A stretch of 49,418 nt of DNA from Bacteroidetes bacterium UBA2322 (GCA_002345145.1 DDVC01000115.1:1-49418), one strand, 5' to 3'. Positions 1 to 8,892 are shown, counted from the stretch's first letter. The notes: a model not told the origin generated them from the letters alone. Translations and numbers: made by a program.

Positions 1-75
1 GGTAGGGTGCAAATAGGCGATGTGCTGGAAGGTTTTATAGGTGAGCAAAAACTACTGCACTGCGAGGTAAAATAA
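1..75 (+). CDS. C-terminal fragment of an unknown protein (possibly MOSC-like)
   Basis: The window opens inside an open frame that ends with TAA at 73-75 and gives 24 residues ending GEQKLLHCEVK. The visible piece contains VQIGDVLEGF, the sort of strand-turn found near the end of small beta domains such as MOSC. It lies 23 bases upstream of the molybdenum cofactor gene on the same strand, so a MOSC or other cofactor-related protein is plausible. The piece is far too short to assign, and the gene start lies outside the window. Confidence 0.45.
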   Translation, partial: GRVQIGDVLEGFIGEQKLLHCEVK

Positions 76-98
76 CACCCCAACAACCCGGATGCGCC

Positions 99-1013
99 AT
101 GAACAATATCACCCACAAAATTTACACGCTTAGGCAGGCAATAGCGCAGGCTACCCTGCAAGTGAGCAATACCCAAACCCTGCTTGCCATTCAGGAAAAT
201 AAAGTACCAAAAGGCAATATATTTGAGTTTGCAAGAGCCGCCGGTTTACTTGCTATTAAAAACACCTCTAATGTAATACCCGATTGCCACCCGCTGCCCA
301 TAGAGTATGCCCATATACAAACCCAACTTACCCCTGATGGCATAACCATAACCGTAGAAGTACACACCATTTACCGCACCGGCGTAGAGGTAGAAGCCAT
401 GCACGGCGCAGCCATAGCTGCTCTTACCATTTATGATATGCTCAAACCCATAGATAAAGGCGTAGCAATAACGGGGGTAAAACTGTTGCAAAAAACAGGC
501 GGAAAATCCGATTTTACCGATACCCTTGCCAAGCCGCTTACTGCCGCTGTTATTGTATGCAGCGATACCGTGAGCAAAGGTAAAAAGCCCGATACTGCCG
601 GTAAAAGCATTATAGATAGATTGGCAACCTTTGGCATTAACCAACCCGCTTACCATGTTATACCCGATGAGGTTGCTGCTATACAGGAATTGGTTTTGCA
701 ACATGCCGATAACCATGCAACCGATTTGGTACTGCTAACCGGCGGCACCGGCTTATCGCCCCGCGATGTTACGCCCGAAGCCATTACCCCACTCCTGCAC
801 CGCCCCATACCCGGTATTATGGAAGCCGCCCGACAGTATGGGCAAAACCGCATGCCTTATGCCATGCTTTCCAGAGGGGTGGCAGGGTTAAGGGGCAATA
901 CGCTTATTATTACCCTGCCCGGCTCTACCCGCGGCGCACAAGAAACCCTTGATGCCTTGTTTCCTTATTTGTTACATATTTTTAAGGTGGCACAAGGCGC
1001 CCGGCACGATTAA
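99..1013 (+). CDS. moaCB: Bifunctional molybdenum cofactor biosynthesis protein MoaC/MoaB
   Basis: This is a 304-residue fusion of two cofactor enzymes. Residues about 1-145 are MoaC, the cyclic pyranopterin monophosphate synthase acting after MoaA. The signatures are an EAMHGAAIAAL segment and LKPIDKGVAI, which carries the Asp and Lys equivalent to the MoaC catalytic residues. Residues about 148-304 are a MoaB/MogA-type molybdopterin-binding domain, with AVIVCSDTVSKG, the LLTGGTGLSPRDVTPEA motif and the NTLIITLPGS loop. That domain adenylylates molybdopterin before metal insertion. The fusion is known in Bacteroidota and needs a separate MoaA, MoaD/E and MoeA, none of which is in this window. 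The gene converges on the lipoprotein gene 32 bases downstream. Confidence 0.95.
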   Translation: MNNITHKIYTLRQAIAQATLQVSNTQTLLAIQENKVPKGNIFEFARAAGLLAIKNTSNVIPDCHPLPIEYAHIQTQLTPDGITITVEVHTIYRTGVEVEAMHGAAIAALTIYDMLKPIDKGVAITGVKLLQKTGGKSDFTDTLAKPLTAAVIVCSDTVSKGKKPDTAGKSIIDRLATFGINQPAYHVIPDEVAAIQELVLQHADNHATDLVLLTGGTGLSPRDVTPEAITPLLHRPIPGIMEAARQYGQNRMPYAMLSRGVAGLRGNTLIITLPGSTRGAQETLDALFPYLLHIFKVAQGARHD

Positions 1014-1045
1014 AATATAGGTGGTGAATTAAGTAGGCAAGTGCG

Positions 1046-1705
1046 TTAGTACTTAATGTAGTGATCCATTACCATGCCTTTGGTTTTCATAAAGTCCATA
1101 AAATTGTACTCCATGGTAATGGTATTACCCTCGCGGGTAGTAACGGGGTTCATACCTTTCAGTTTTACCTTTTTAATTTTGTTGGGAAAATGGTAAATAA
1201 CTCGGTATTTAGGTTCGCCCATTAGGTCAAACATTTCTTTGTAATCGTCTATCTCGTGGTCATGTTCGGCTTCTTCGCCGGGTGAGTAGCTGGTTTGGCG
1301 GTATAATTTGCCCTTTTTGCCTTTAAATTTAGTGGCTATTTTACCTAAACCGGTATCATTACTGTTGTCTAAGGCTTGGGCTTTATTAAGAGCGTCAATA
1401 GTGGCAAAATCGTAGGTAATGGCATATTTATACTCGTCTATACGTTCTGAGCGCACATTAGATATGCCACTTATGCGGGTATAAAGGCTCATATCGGTTT
1501 GCAGCATGTTGTCCATGCTCATGCTTTCTTTGAGCGAGTCGGGCATAAACATACTCAACATGCCCATCATAGAGCTCATATCAATGGTAACGCGGTTGGT
1601 GCCCGATTGGCCGTTTTTAAGAAAGGTTACTTCTTCTGTAATGTCAAAACAGCCGGCTAAAAAAAGCATGAGCCCCAGTAACAGGGCGATAAAGGTATTT
1701 TTCAT
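1046..1705 (-). CDS. Hypothetical lipoprotein
   Basis: A 219-residue protein starting MKNTFIALLLGLMLFLAGC, a clean type II signal peptide with lipobox LAGC and Cys19 as the expected lipidation site. The mature part begins FDITEEVTF and has a Met-rich stretch (SSMMGMLSMFMP), then a charged region with a His/Glu/Asp patch (AEHDHEIDD), then a predicted beta-rich end. I do not recognise a characterised family; similar lipoproteins of unknown role are common in Bacteroidota. It is the last gene of a leftward run and converges with moaCB. It should sit in the periplasm or outer membrane, which follows only from the signal. Confidence 0.8.
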   Translation of the reverse strand: MKNTFIALLLGLMLFLAGCFDITEEVTFLKNGQSGTNRVTIDMSSMMGMLSMFMPDSLKESMSMDNMLQTDMSLYTRISGISNVRSERIDEYKYAITYDFATIDALNKAQALDNSNDTGLGKIATKFKGKKGKLYRQTSYSPGEEAEHDHEIDDYKEMFDLMGEPKYRVIYHFPNKIKKVKLKGMNPVTTREGNTITMEYNFMDFMKTKGMVMDHYIKY

Positions 1706-1795
1706 AACGTTGGTATGATAAAATTTTGGTTAATAAAGAAGGAGTAGTGGTAGTTTGGTATGTAATTACCGGCAGCCGTTTTTTTAGGGCAGTTA

Positions 1796-2305
1796 TTAGG
1801 GTTTATGTTTTTGTTCCTGCACCAATTGGTTGCATACAAGGTTTACCGCTTGCGGTATGGCGTTCATTACCTCTGCAAAGGCAGCTATTTTTTCGGGGGT
1901 AAACTGTTTGTAGATGAGGTTATTTACCCTGTAAACTCCTTTTAATGCCTGTTTTCGCATTTCGGAGCCGTAATCGGTAAGGCAAATGTAAACCTTTCGG
2001 TTATCGGTTCCATCTTTGCGGCGGTAAATTAACCCTTTTTCTTGCATAGATTTGAGCAATCGGGATAAACTATTGGGTTCCATGCCCATACGGGGCGCAA
2101 TTTTGGTAACCGGTGTACCTTTTTGTTCGTTTATGGTGAGCAAAATAAAACCGGCAGCCATTGAGCTGTTGTATTCCGATGCCATTTCGTTATACATTCG
2201 GGCTATTTCATGCCATACAGAGCGCACTTTGTAAACCAAAAATGCGTCTGCTACTTTAGCAAATTCATCTTGTTGGTGGTAGGTTTGTAAGTCTTGGTCG
2301 TCCAT
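1796..2305 (-). CDS. MarR family winged-helix transcriptional regulator
   Basis: A 169-residue protein with the MarR layout. An N-terminal dimerisation helix (residues 1-50) is followed by a winged helix. The recognition region is TKIAPRMGMEPNSLSRLLKSM, and the wing is GLIYRRKDGTDNRKVYICLT, where the D-x-R pair typical of MarR wings is present. C-terminal helices from about residue 125 complete the dimer interface. The family represses or activates nearby genes in response to small ligands. Its target is unknown, and the adjacent lipoprotein 90 bases downstream on the same strand is one candidate. The upstream neighbour is the helicase gene, 124 bases away. Confidence 0.92.
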   Translation of the reverse strand: MDDQDLQTYHQQDEFAKVADAFLVYKVRSVWHEIARMYNEMASEYNSSMAAGFILLTINEQKGTPVTKIAPRMGMEPNSLSRLLKSMQEKGLIYRRKDGTDNRKVYICLTDYGSEMRKQALKGVYRVNNLIYKQFTPEKIAAFAEVMNAIPQAVNLVCNQLVQEQKHKP

Positions 2306-2429
2306 TATGCAAGTGGGTGAGTGTGGTTGTATTGTAATGGGAGGTGGGTTAATGGTATTTAACAGATGTCGGGTTATATTTTGCAGCTACTGAGGTGGCA
2401 AATTTCGGGTCAGAGCCCCAAAGGAGCGG

Positions 2430-4787
2430 TTACTTTTCTATCATCAGTTTAGCAAATTTAAGAACAATACGTTTTTCGCCGTCTGTATCAAATAAGATAA
2501 TGGCAAGGCGTTTATCACCTGCGCCTTCTATGTTCAGTACTTTACCACGCCCAAAGCGCTGATGATAGACCACCTCGCCCGATTGGAGTTTAGTGGTATC
2601 ATCGGGTTTAAAATTAGCCGGCAGCGGCGGGGGTATATTGAGTTGATTTTTTTGTTTTTCCTTTGCTCGGCGCACATTATCGCCAATACTGTCTTTAAAA
2701 CTTTGGTAGGTATCATTTCGGGCAAAAACGGCGCTTTTGTGGGTAGCGGTTTTGGCTTCTACATGTACCGATTGTATTTCGTCAATAAAACGGCTGTGTG
2801 TGCTGTATTGCAACTCGCCAAACCGGTATCGGGAAAGGGAGTAAGACAGGTGGAGTTTGTTTTGGGCTCGGGTTGCCGCCACGTAAAATAAACGGCGTTC
2901 TTCTTCTAATTCCTGCACGTTTTTCATAGAAAGCATAGACGGAAAGAGTCCTTCTTCTAAACCTACAATATACACACACGGAAACTCTAACCCTTTGGCA
3001 GTGTGAACGGTCATGAGTTTTACCTTGCCTGTATCATCTGTATTATTATCCATATCGGTAAACAAGGCTACACCTTGCAGGTAAGCACCTATACCGGCAT
3101 CGGGCGGGTTAGTGGTATTAGCGTTTTTTTGGTCGTCTGTAAATTCTTTAATACTGTTTAACAGTTCCTGCACGTTTTCCATGCGGCTAAGTCCTTCTAT
3201 TGTTTTATCATCATTGAGGTGTTTGAGCAAACCGGTTTGTGCGCCTATAAATTTAGCTAATTCGTAGGCATCTTTTTGGGGTTGCATATTGATGAAAATT
3301 TGCATCATTTTAGCAAAATTGCTAACTGATTCTTTGGCAGCGCCGCCCAATTCATAGGCATGAATTTTAGAAATTACCGACCACATGGGTATTTGATCCT
3401 TATTAGCCCAGGCGGCTATTTTGCTAAGGGTGGTATTGCCAATGCCGCGTGTGGGGTAGTTAATAATACGGCGCAGTGCTTCTTCATCGTTTGGGTTTAC
3501 GGTAAGGCGCAGGTAGGCAATAAGGTCTTTAACCTCTTTACGTTGGTAAAAAGAAACGCCGCCGTAAATACGGCAGGGAATCCCCTTGCGGCGCAGTTCT
3601 TCTTCAAAAGCGCGCGATTGGGCATTGGTACGGTATAGTATAGCAAAATCTTCGTTTTTAAAATGGTTTCTGAGGCGCTCTGTGTAAATAGAGTCCACTA
3701 CCATTCGGGCTTCATCGGTATCGGAGGCGGCGCTAAGGAGTTGTATATTTTGCCCATCGTCGTTTGAAGTCCAGATATGTTTAGTTATTTGGCGGTTATT
3801 ACCGGCTATAATGCGGTTAGCTACGGCTACTATTTTAGCGGTAGAGCGGTAGTTTTGCTCCAATTTAAAGGTGCAGGCATGTGGGAAATCTTTTTCAAAA
3901 TGGAGGATATTGTCTATGGTAGCGCCTCTAAAAGCGTAAATACTTTGGGCATCATCGCCCACTACGCAAACGCAGTTGTGCAGCTCGGCTATTTTTTTAA
4001 TAATGGCATACTGGGCAAAATTGGTGTCTTGAAACTCATCTACCAGTAAGTACTTAAATTTATTTTGATATTTTTGGGCTATATGTGGGTGCTGAAAAAG
4101 CAGTTCGTACATTTTTACCAACAGGTCATCAAAATCCATAGCGCCCGATTGTTTGCACCGTTGCACATAACGCACGTAAATATCGGGCATACGGGGTATT
4201 TTTGCCTCGGCATCGGCAAGGGCAAGGGCTTGTGTTTTGGCGTAAAGGGCGGGGCTGATGAGGCTGTTTTTGGCGTTTGAAATGCGGTTATACACCACAT
4301 TTACCTTGTAAATATCGGGGTTTAGGTTGAGTTCTGCAATAATAGTTCTGAGTGCGCTTTTGGAGTCATCGGTATCATATACCGAAAAATTAACCGGGTA
4401 CCCCAATGTTTGGGCTTCTATGCGCAAAATACGGGCAAAAATGGAGTGAAAAGTGCCCATCCATATTTTACCCGATGCTTCTTCGCCCACAATGTGTTTT
4501 ATGCGTTCTTGCATTTCGCGGGCGGCTTTATTGGTAAAGGTGAGGGCGAGTATTTCCCATGGTTGTTTCCCTATATTGATGAGGTGTGCAATGCGGTAGG
4601 TAAGCACCCGCGTTTTGCCCGATCCCGGACCGGCTATTATCATAACGGGTCCTTCGGTACATTCTACGGCGGCTCGCTGTACATCGTTGAGCTGTGTTAG
4701 GTAGTGTAACGACCGTTTAACAGATTTTTGCTCTTGTTGTGGCTGGGGTTGTTCCTGCTCAGGGGAGTCAAATAAATTGGGTTGCAT
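2430..4787 (-). CDS. pcrA: ATP-dependent DNA helicase, UvrD/PcrA family
   Basis: This 785-residue superfamily 1A 3'-5' helicase starts at MQPNLF; an in-frame ATG 15 bases upstream is less likely. The Q-motif LNDVQRAAV is followed by the Walker A box AGPGSGKTR (Lys near residue 58). Further motifs are LLVDEFQDTN (Walker B), DDAQSIYAFRGA (motif III), QNYRST (motif IV), VKLMTVHTAKGLEFPCVY (motif V) and FYVAATRAQ (motif VI). The last ~55 residues, including VVYHQRFGRGKVLNI, form the Tudor-like tail that in PcrA/UvrD contacts RNA polymerase. The roles are DNA repair and clearing of stalled complexes. A TACCTTTG box at 4792-4799 on the minus strand lies just upstream, so the transcript may have almost no leader. 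Confidence 0.95.
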   Translation of the reverse strand: MQPNLFDSPEQEQPQPQQEQKSVKRSLHYLTQLNDVQRAAVECTEGPVMIIAGPGSGKTRVLTYRIAHLINIGKQPWEILALTFTNKAAREMQERIKHIVGEEASGKIWMGTFHSIFARILRIEAQTLGYPVNFSVYDTDDSKSALRTIIAELNLNPDIYKVNVVYNRISNAKNSLISPALYAKTQALALADAEAKIPRMPDIYVRYVQRCKQSGAMDFDDLLVKMYELLFQHPHIAQKYQNKFKYLLVDEFQDTNFAQYAIIKKIAELHNCVCVVGDDAQSIYAFRGATIDNILHFEKDFPHACTFKLEQNYRSTAKIVAVANRIIAGNNRQITKHIWTSNDDGQNIQLLSAASDTDEARMVVDSIYTERLRNHFKNEDFAILYRTNAQSRAFEEELRRKGIPCRIYGGVSFYQRKEVKDLIAYLRLTVNPNDEEALRRIINYPTRGIGNTTLSKIAAWANKDQIPMWSVISKIHAYELGGAAKESVSNFAKMMQIFINMQPQKDAYELAKFIGAQTGLLKHLNDDKTIEGLSRMENVQELLNSIKEFTDDQKNANTTNPPDAGIGAYLQGVALFTDMDNNTDDTGKVKLMTVHTAKGLEFPCVYIVGLEEGLFPSMLSMKNVQELEEERRLFYVAATRAQNKLHLSYSLSRYRFGELQYSTHSRFIDEIQSVHVEAKTATHKSAVFARNDTYQSFKDSIGDNVRRAKEKQKNQLNIPPPLPANFKPDDTTKLQSGEVVYHQRFGRGKVLNIEGAGDKRLAIILFDTDGEKRIVLKFAKLMIEK

Positions 4788-4882
4788 AAGGCAAAGGTAC
4801 ACTTTTTTGGTTGTAATAAACCATTTTTGCAGGTGGGCAGGGTATTTGGGAGCAGGTATTTAAATCCTTTGTTGGGCAATTG

Positions 4883-6175
4883 TCAGGAATTGGCAGTTAG
4901 GGCTTGCTCAAAAAGTTGGACAAAGGTATATACCTCTTCAAAGGTATTGTATAGCGGGGTAGGAGCTACTCTTATAACGTTTGGGTTGCGCCAGTCGGCA
5001 ATTACACCGGCGTGGGTAAGGTGGTCAAACACGGCTTTTCCGTTATTGTTGTTAATGAGTAGCGATAGCTGGCAGCCGCGCCGGGCGGGGTTAGCCGGAG
5101 TAATGATGGTAAAAGCGGGCTGGTGCAGGCGTTGGTTAAGTTGGTGGAGCAGTTGTTCTAAATAGCCGGTAAGTTGTATGCTTTTATGGCGCAGGTTGTG
5201 TATGCCTGCCTGGTCAAAAATTTCGAGCGAGGCGCGGTGTGCTGCCATAGGTAAAATTTGGGCGTTGCTCAGTTGCCAGCCTGCAGCGCCGGGCTGCGGC
5301 ACAAACTGGGGTTTCATTTCAAATCGGGTTTTTTCATCATTTCCCCACCAACCTGCCAAACGGGGCAGTTGGGGGTTATTGGCGTGTTTTTCGTGTATAA
5401 ACACGCCGCTTACGCCGCCCGGACCGGAGTTGAGATATTTATAGGAACACCAAGCCGCAAAATCAACCCCCCAATCATGCAGTTGCAGGGGCACATTGCC
5501 TGCGGCGTGTGCCAGGTCAAAGGCTGCTACTGCGCCCACGCTGTGTGCAGCTTGTGTAATGGCAGGTATATCAAAAAACTGCCCCGAATAGTAATTTACC
5601 CCGCCTATTAAAACCAGCGCCAGGTTGTTGCCTATTTGGTTAATGGTTTGCAAAATTTGGTTGGTATGCAGGTAATGCTGGCCCGGTTGGGGTGAAATTT
5701 CTACAATGGCGTTATCGGGGTTAAAACCGTGCCATTGTGCTTGGGAGGCTACCGCATATTTATCGGAAGGGAAAGCCGGGGCTTCAATTAAAATTTTGTA
5801 ACGGTGTGGGGTAGGGCGGTAAAAACTTGCCATAAGGAGGTGCAGGTTTACCGTAAGGGTATTCATAACCACTACTTCGGCAGGCAAAGCGCCCACTAAA
5901 CGGGCGGTAGCATCGGTTAAAAAATGGTGGTAGTAATACCATGCATTTTTAGCTTTCAAATGACCTTCTACGCCCAGTGTGCGCCAGTCGTTTAGTTCTT
6001 GTGTTATGTAGTTTTGTACGGTTTTAGGCTGTAACCCCAGCGAGTTGCCGCAGAGGTAAATAACCTCTTTACCTGCTGCCGTTGTAGGTATGTAAAACAG
6101 CTCTCTGAAACTGCTCAGTTCATCGGCAGCATCGAGTTGGGTATAATGGGGTAAATTGGCGGTATGGTTTAACAT
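4883..6175 (-). CDS. kynU: Kynureninase
   Basis: A 430-residue, cytoplasmic, PLP-dependent fold-type I enzyme. It hydrolyses L-kynurenine or 3-hydroxykynurenine to (3-hydroxy)anthranilate plus alanine. The motifs are IYLCGNSLGLQPK near the start, AAFDLAHAAGNVPL with the PLP-ring Asp, and WCSYKYLNSGPG with the Schiff-base lysine near residue 246. The chosen start is MLNHTANLPHY. The reading frame continues 49 codons upstream, but that part is basic and low in family resemblance and overlaps word-like intergenic repeats, so it is excluded. It follows 3-hydroxyanthranilate dioxygenase by 245 bases on the same strand, consistent with tryptophan-to-quinolinate NAD synthesis. Confidence 0.95.
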   Translation of the reverse strand: MLNHTANLPHYTQLDAADELSSFRELFYIPTTAAGKEVIYLCGNSLGLQPKTVQNYITQELNDWRTLGVEGHLKAKNAWYYYHHFLTDATARLVGALPAEVVVMNTLTVNLHLLMASFYRPTPHRYKILIEAPAFPSDKYAVASQAQWHGFNPDNAIVEISPQPGQHYLHTNQILQTINQIGNNLALVLIGGVNYYSGQFFDIPAITQAAHSVGAVAAFDLAHAAGNVPLQLHDWGVDFAAWCSYKYLNSGPGGVSGVFIHEKHANNPQLPRLAGWWGNDEKTRFEMKPQFVPQPGAAGWQLSNAQILPMAAHRASLEIFDQAGIHNLRHKSIQLTGYLEQLLHQLNQRLHQPAFTIITPANPARRGCQLSLLINNNNGKAVFDHLTHAGVIADWRNPNVIRVAPTPLYNTFEEVYTFVQLFEQALTANS

Positions 6176-6179
6176 GTTG

Positions 6180-6270
6180 ATAGTGGGTAGTTTTTGTAGA
6201 TAGTATATGGTAGTTGGTACAACCATTCGTAACTCTTCACTTCTCCCCTTCTGCGTCTTTGTGAGAAACA
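6180..6270. repeat. Word-like repeat segment upstream of kynU
   Basis: TAGTGGGTAGTTTTTGTAGATAG, TATGGTAGTTGGTAC, CGTAACTCTTCACTTCTCCC and TTCTGCGTCTTTGTGAG are words that recur, in variant form, in other intergenic regions. It lies immediately before the kynU start. Confidence 0.65.
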
Positions 6271-6330
6271 AAATCGGAATGGTAATCGGTAGTGTTGGTA
6301 AAATGTATTTAAACGCTTGCAAAATTGGCT

Positions 6331-6361
6331 AAACGCAACGGCGTTTCAGGTTGGAGAACCT
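6331..6361. repeat. Two adjacent small hairpins between the dioxygenase gene and kynU
   Basis: AAACGC/GCGTTT (loop AACG) at 6331-6346 is followed directly by AGGTT/AACCT (loop GGAG) at 6348-6361. A T-run lies at 6370-6376 on the plus strand, opposite to the flanking genes, so this does not look like their terminator. Confidence 0.65.
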
Positions 6362-6420
6362 AACGAGCATTTTTTTGAAGATATAAACCCCAAGGAAAAG
6401 AAAGTGGCGAGGCTTGTTTA

Positions 6421-6936
6421 CTATGGTTGTTGCATAACTGTGCCGCAGTGTTTGCAAGTGCGCAGCGTTTCGGAGCCGTAATACTCGCTCATTACTTTGG
6501 GCAGTTGGGTTTCAATATCGGTAAGGTCAAAGTAGGTTTCGTGGAGTTTGCTGCCGCAGTTTTCACAAAACCACAAAAAGCCGTCTTTTTCGCCCGGTTT
6601 GCGGTAGCGTTCTATTACTAAGCCTACGGTATGAGGACCGCGCTGTGGTGAGTGGGGTACGCAGGCAGGCAATAAAAACATTTCGCCTTCTTTAATGTGG
6701 ATATCAACCGGTTTGCCATCTTCAATAATTTTTACCACTATATCGCCTTCTACTTGGTAAAACAGTTCTTCTCCTTCTTCATAGTGGTAATCTTTTCGGG
6801 AGTTGGGTCCACCCACTACCATTACTATAAAATCATCGTTGGCATGATATACTTTTTTGTTACCTACGGGGGGTTTAAGTAAATGGCGGTTTTCGTCTAT
6901 CCACAGTTTAAGATTAAAAGGTCTTGCTACGGGCAT
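6421..6936 (-). CDS. nbaC: 3-hydroxyanthranilate 3,4-dioxygenase
   Basis: A 171-residue cupin dioxygenase that opens the ring of 3-hydroxyanthranilate to give the precursor of quinolinate. The start is placed at MPVARPFNLKLWIDENRH, which matches the family N-terminus; an in-frame ATG 63 bases upstream overlaps the previous gene by 11 bases and is less likely. Conserved parts are the LLKPPVGNKKVY segment, the metal site in DYHYEEGEELFYQ (His and Glu) with the later LPACVPHSPQRG His, and the substrate Arg in that region. The C-terminus has the rubredoxin-like pair CENC and CKHC, present in bacterial and fungal forms and probably binding a second iron. It acts directly after kynureninase, encoded next downstream. 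Confidence 0.95.
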   Translation of the reverse strand: MPVARPFNLKLWIDENRHLLKPPVGNKKVYHANDDFIVMVVGGPNSRKDYHYEEGEELFYQVEGDIVVKIIEDGKPVDIHIKEGEMFLLPACVPHSPQRGPHTVGLVIERYRKPGEKDGFLWFCENCGSKLHETYFDLTDIETQLPKVMSEYYGSETLRTCKHCGTVMQQP

Positions 6937-6988
6937 GGCAGTTTGATTTATGTGATGATGAACAATTGCAAAGGGAGGTAATGTTGGG

Positions 6989-7528
6989 TTAAATGGCATT
7001 TCCTTGTTTTTCGACTTTCAGGGCGGTTTTAATATCTACTCGTTTTCCGTCTATTTTGGCTACAATAAAGGCATCTTTAATGCCCATTCGTTGAATATCT
7101 TTTTTAAATGCTTCGGCTTCGGAGTAGGTGGTAAACTTGGCTAAGGTATATTTATCTAATCCGTCTTCTTCGTCGTTGTGCAGGTGGTTAAAAGATTGCC
7201 GGTACCGGTGCAGGTTAAAGTATTTAAATGCGCCTATTTGCACTTCATAGTGCAGCCCGTCGTCGGTAATAAAACCGCCTACAATGGGCTGCGGTGTATG
7301 CTGCATAAACGTTAGTTTTTGTTGCAGACTGTCTCTTTCTTTTAATAATGCTTCATACGTTTTTGTTTGGGGCGAGTTATTTACCTGATTATCCAATGAT
7401 AGGTAATTGATAGTAGAAACAGGGCTGTTTTGGGGTTTAAGGTGGGTATAAATGGTGTAGGCAAGGAGTAGTAAAAACAACCCGATGAACGCATATAACC
7501 ATCTTGCTTCTTGTTGATATCTGGACAT
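6989..7528 (-). CDS. Membrane-anchored SPOR-like protein
   Basis: A 179-residue protein with a short cytoplasmic start, one transmembrane helix (about residues 10-27, WLYAFIGLFLLLLAYTIY), a linker with a short coiled-coil-like stretch (YEALLKERDSLQQKL) and a C-terminal SPOR-like fold. The SPOR features are YEVQIGAFKYF and the regularly spaced TTYSEAEAFKKDIQRMGIKDAFIVAKIDG. SPOR domains bind denuded peptidoglycan glycan strands and often localise to division sites. It is probably a bitopic inner-membrane protein. It lies 52 bases upstream of the dioxygenase gene, but no functional link to it is evident. Confidence 0.75.
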   Translation of the reverse strand: MSRYQQEARWLYAFIGLFLLLLAYTIYTHLKPQNSPVSTINYLSLDNQVNNSPQTKTYEALLKERDSLQQKLTFMQHTPQPIVGGFITDDGLHYEVQIGAFKYFNLHRYRQSFNHLHNDEEDGLDKYTLAKFTTYSEAEAFKKDIQRMGIKDAFIVAKIDGKRVDIKTALKVEKQGNAI

Positions 7529-7689
7529 AATGTAGTGCGTTTTAAACGATGAACGTAGGGGGGAGTAAATTACAAGGCTGTTAAGGCAAATATGCGGTTT
7601 GGTTGAATCCGTGCATACAGGATTGTTTAGGGCAACAAAAATACAAATAGCTCCCGAATTTTAAGCAAGAATTTACACATTGGGGCAAT

Positions 7690-7785
7690 TTTTTGGGTAG
7701 TGGGTACTTGGTAGATAGTAATTGGTAGTTACCATTCAGACATCTTCTAATCCCTCCAAAGGACGAATATCTCACTCTTGACTTT
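7690..7785. repeat. Word-like repeat segment after the TPR gene
   Basis: GGGTAGTGGGTACTTGGTAG, ATAGTAATTGGTAGTTACCA, and CATCTTCTAATCCCTCC echo the words at 9.0 and 44.9 kb. Confidence 0.6.
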
Positions 7786-8892
7786 TTATAGGTATTGCAA
7801 TCTGTAAAATCGATGTTTTGCGTTAAATTGTGGGGCGTGGGTACTGAGCCACTGCATAAATCGGGTAAAACCGAGTGCATTTTGTTGTTTCCATTGTTCA
7901 AACTCGGTTTCGTTACCATTTTTAAATATATAGTAGGTATAGGCTTCCATGTGTCCGGCATTATTTACCTGCTGCCACCAGTCAAACAGGAGGTTTGGGT
8001 AGAGGGTGTTGTATTGGTACAAGTTCCACTGCTCCAAAAACCTTAGCCGAAGCAGGTAAATAGCAGCAATATCTTTGTTTTTCATTTGTGGCTGTAGGGC
8101 ACGGGTGCTTGCATCATCTACGGCTACCTGAAACGGCGTTTTTTCTCCTTCCTCGGCAGCGCCAAGCATAATATAGGTGCGGGCGCGTTCGCTAAAACTA
8201 ACCCAGTTTTGCCAGGAGGAATTGGGGTTTACCATCATGCTTTCGCGGTAAGTTTTGTAGAGCAGGGCGCTCATTTCGGTAGAGCGGTTGGTATTAGGCT
8301 CTAAGAGTAAAAATAGCTCACCGTATAAAACAGCCCAAATTTTTTCGGAGGAGTAGCAAAAGAGTTTGGCTGCCCAATAGTAGTTAGAGGCAAAATCGGG
8401 GGCGTTTTGGATACCTTGCTCCCAAATTTCAACTGCCCGGTCATTATCGCCTTCTTTGTAAGCCATACCGCCCAGCTCGGTATATAGTTGCCCTGCATTA
8501 GGAAATCGTTTTATGCCTTCTTTGTAGGTGTTTATCGCTTTAGCGGGTTGTTTATTGAGGTCGTAGGCATTTCCGAGCAGGCGGTAATATCGGGCATCGG
8601 GCGTTTTAGTTTTGCCCAGCACTCGTTTCATCTCCTTTATTGTTAAGTAATAGTCTTTTTGTTTGTAATATAAGTAGGCAATTTCGTAAGACAGGTTAAG
8701 GTTTCGGGGGTCTAATTTTCGGGCTTCTTCCATTAGCTGTTGGGCGCGGACATAGTCGCCATTTTGGTCGGCAAGTACAATAGCTTGTTTTGCCAGCGCC
8801 AGCGCTTTTTGGGCGTTGTTGGCGTTGGTTTGTTGTGCCGGCACGGCATGGTAGCACAATAAAAACAAGGTTATTAAAACAAAACGAAGCAT
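7786..8892 (-). CDS. Secreted tetratricopeptide-repeat protein
   Basis: A 368-residue protein with a signal peptide (MLRFVLITLFLLCYHAVPAQ, cleavage after PAQ). At least four or five TPR-like helical pairs follow, from residue 25 to about 190: GDYVRAQQLMEEARKLDP, KDYYLTIKEMKRVL, KQPAKAINTYKEGIKRFP and DNDRAVEIWEQGIQNAP. The C-terminal half (about 200-368) is a Trp/Tyr-rich helical region with no family I recognise. TPR arrays scaffold protein-protein contacts, and this one should act in the periplasm. It sits downstream of batD-batE on the same strand, where other Bacteroidota Bat clusters also carry TPR proteins. A word-like repeat region of about 190 bases separates it from batE. Confidence 0.85.
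   Translation of the reverse strand: MLRFVLITLFLLCYHAVPAQQTNANNAQKALALAKQAIVLADQNGDYVRAQQLMEEARKLDPRNLNLSYEIAYLYYKQKDYYLTIKEMKRVLGKTKTPDARYYRLLGNAYDLNKQPAKAINTYKEGIKRFPNAGQLYTELGGMAYKEGDNDRAVEIWEQGIQNAPDFASNYYWAAKLFCYSSEKIWAVLYGELFLLLEPNTNRSTEMSALLYKTYRESMMVNPNSSWQNWVSFSERARTYIMLGAAEEGEKTPFQVAVDDASTRALQPQMKNKDIAAIYLLRLRFLEQWNLYQYNTLYPNLLFDWWQQVNNAGHMEAYTYYIFKNGNETEFEQWKQQNALGFTRFMQWLSTHAPQFNAKHRFYRLQYL

Noticed and set aside
1028..1057. ATTAAGTA/TACTTAAT inverted repeat between moaCB and the lipoprotein gene
   Set aside because: The stem is only 8 A/T-rich pairs with a 14-base loop and includes the lipoprotein stop codon; too weak to call a terminator.
6937..6999. Upstream start for the dioxygenase
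   Set aside because: The extra 21 residues do not resemble the family and would overlap the previous gene.
7581..7961. 126-codon minus-strand frame overlapping the TPR gene end
   Set aside because: It runs through the word-like repeats and out of frame through the real TPR gene; composition is not protein-like.
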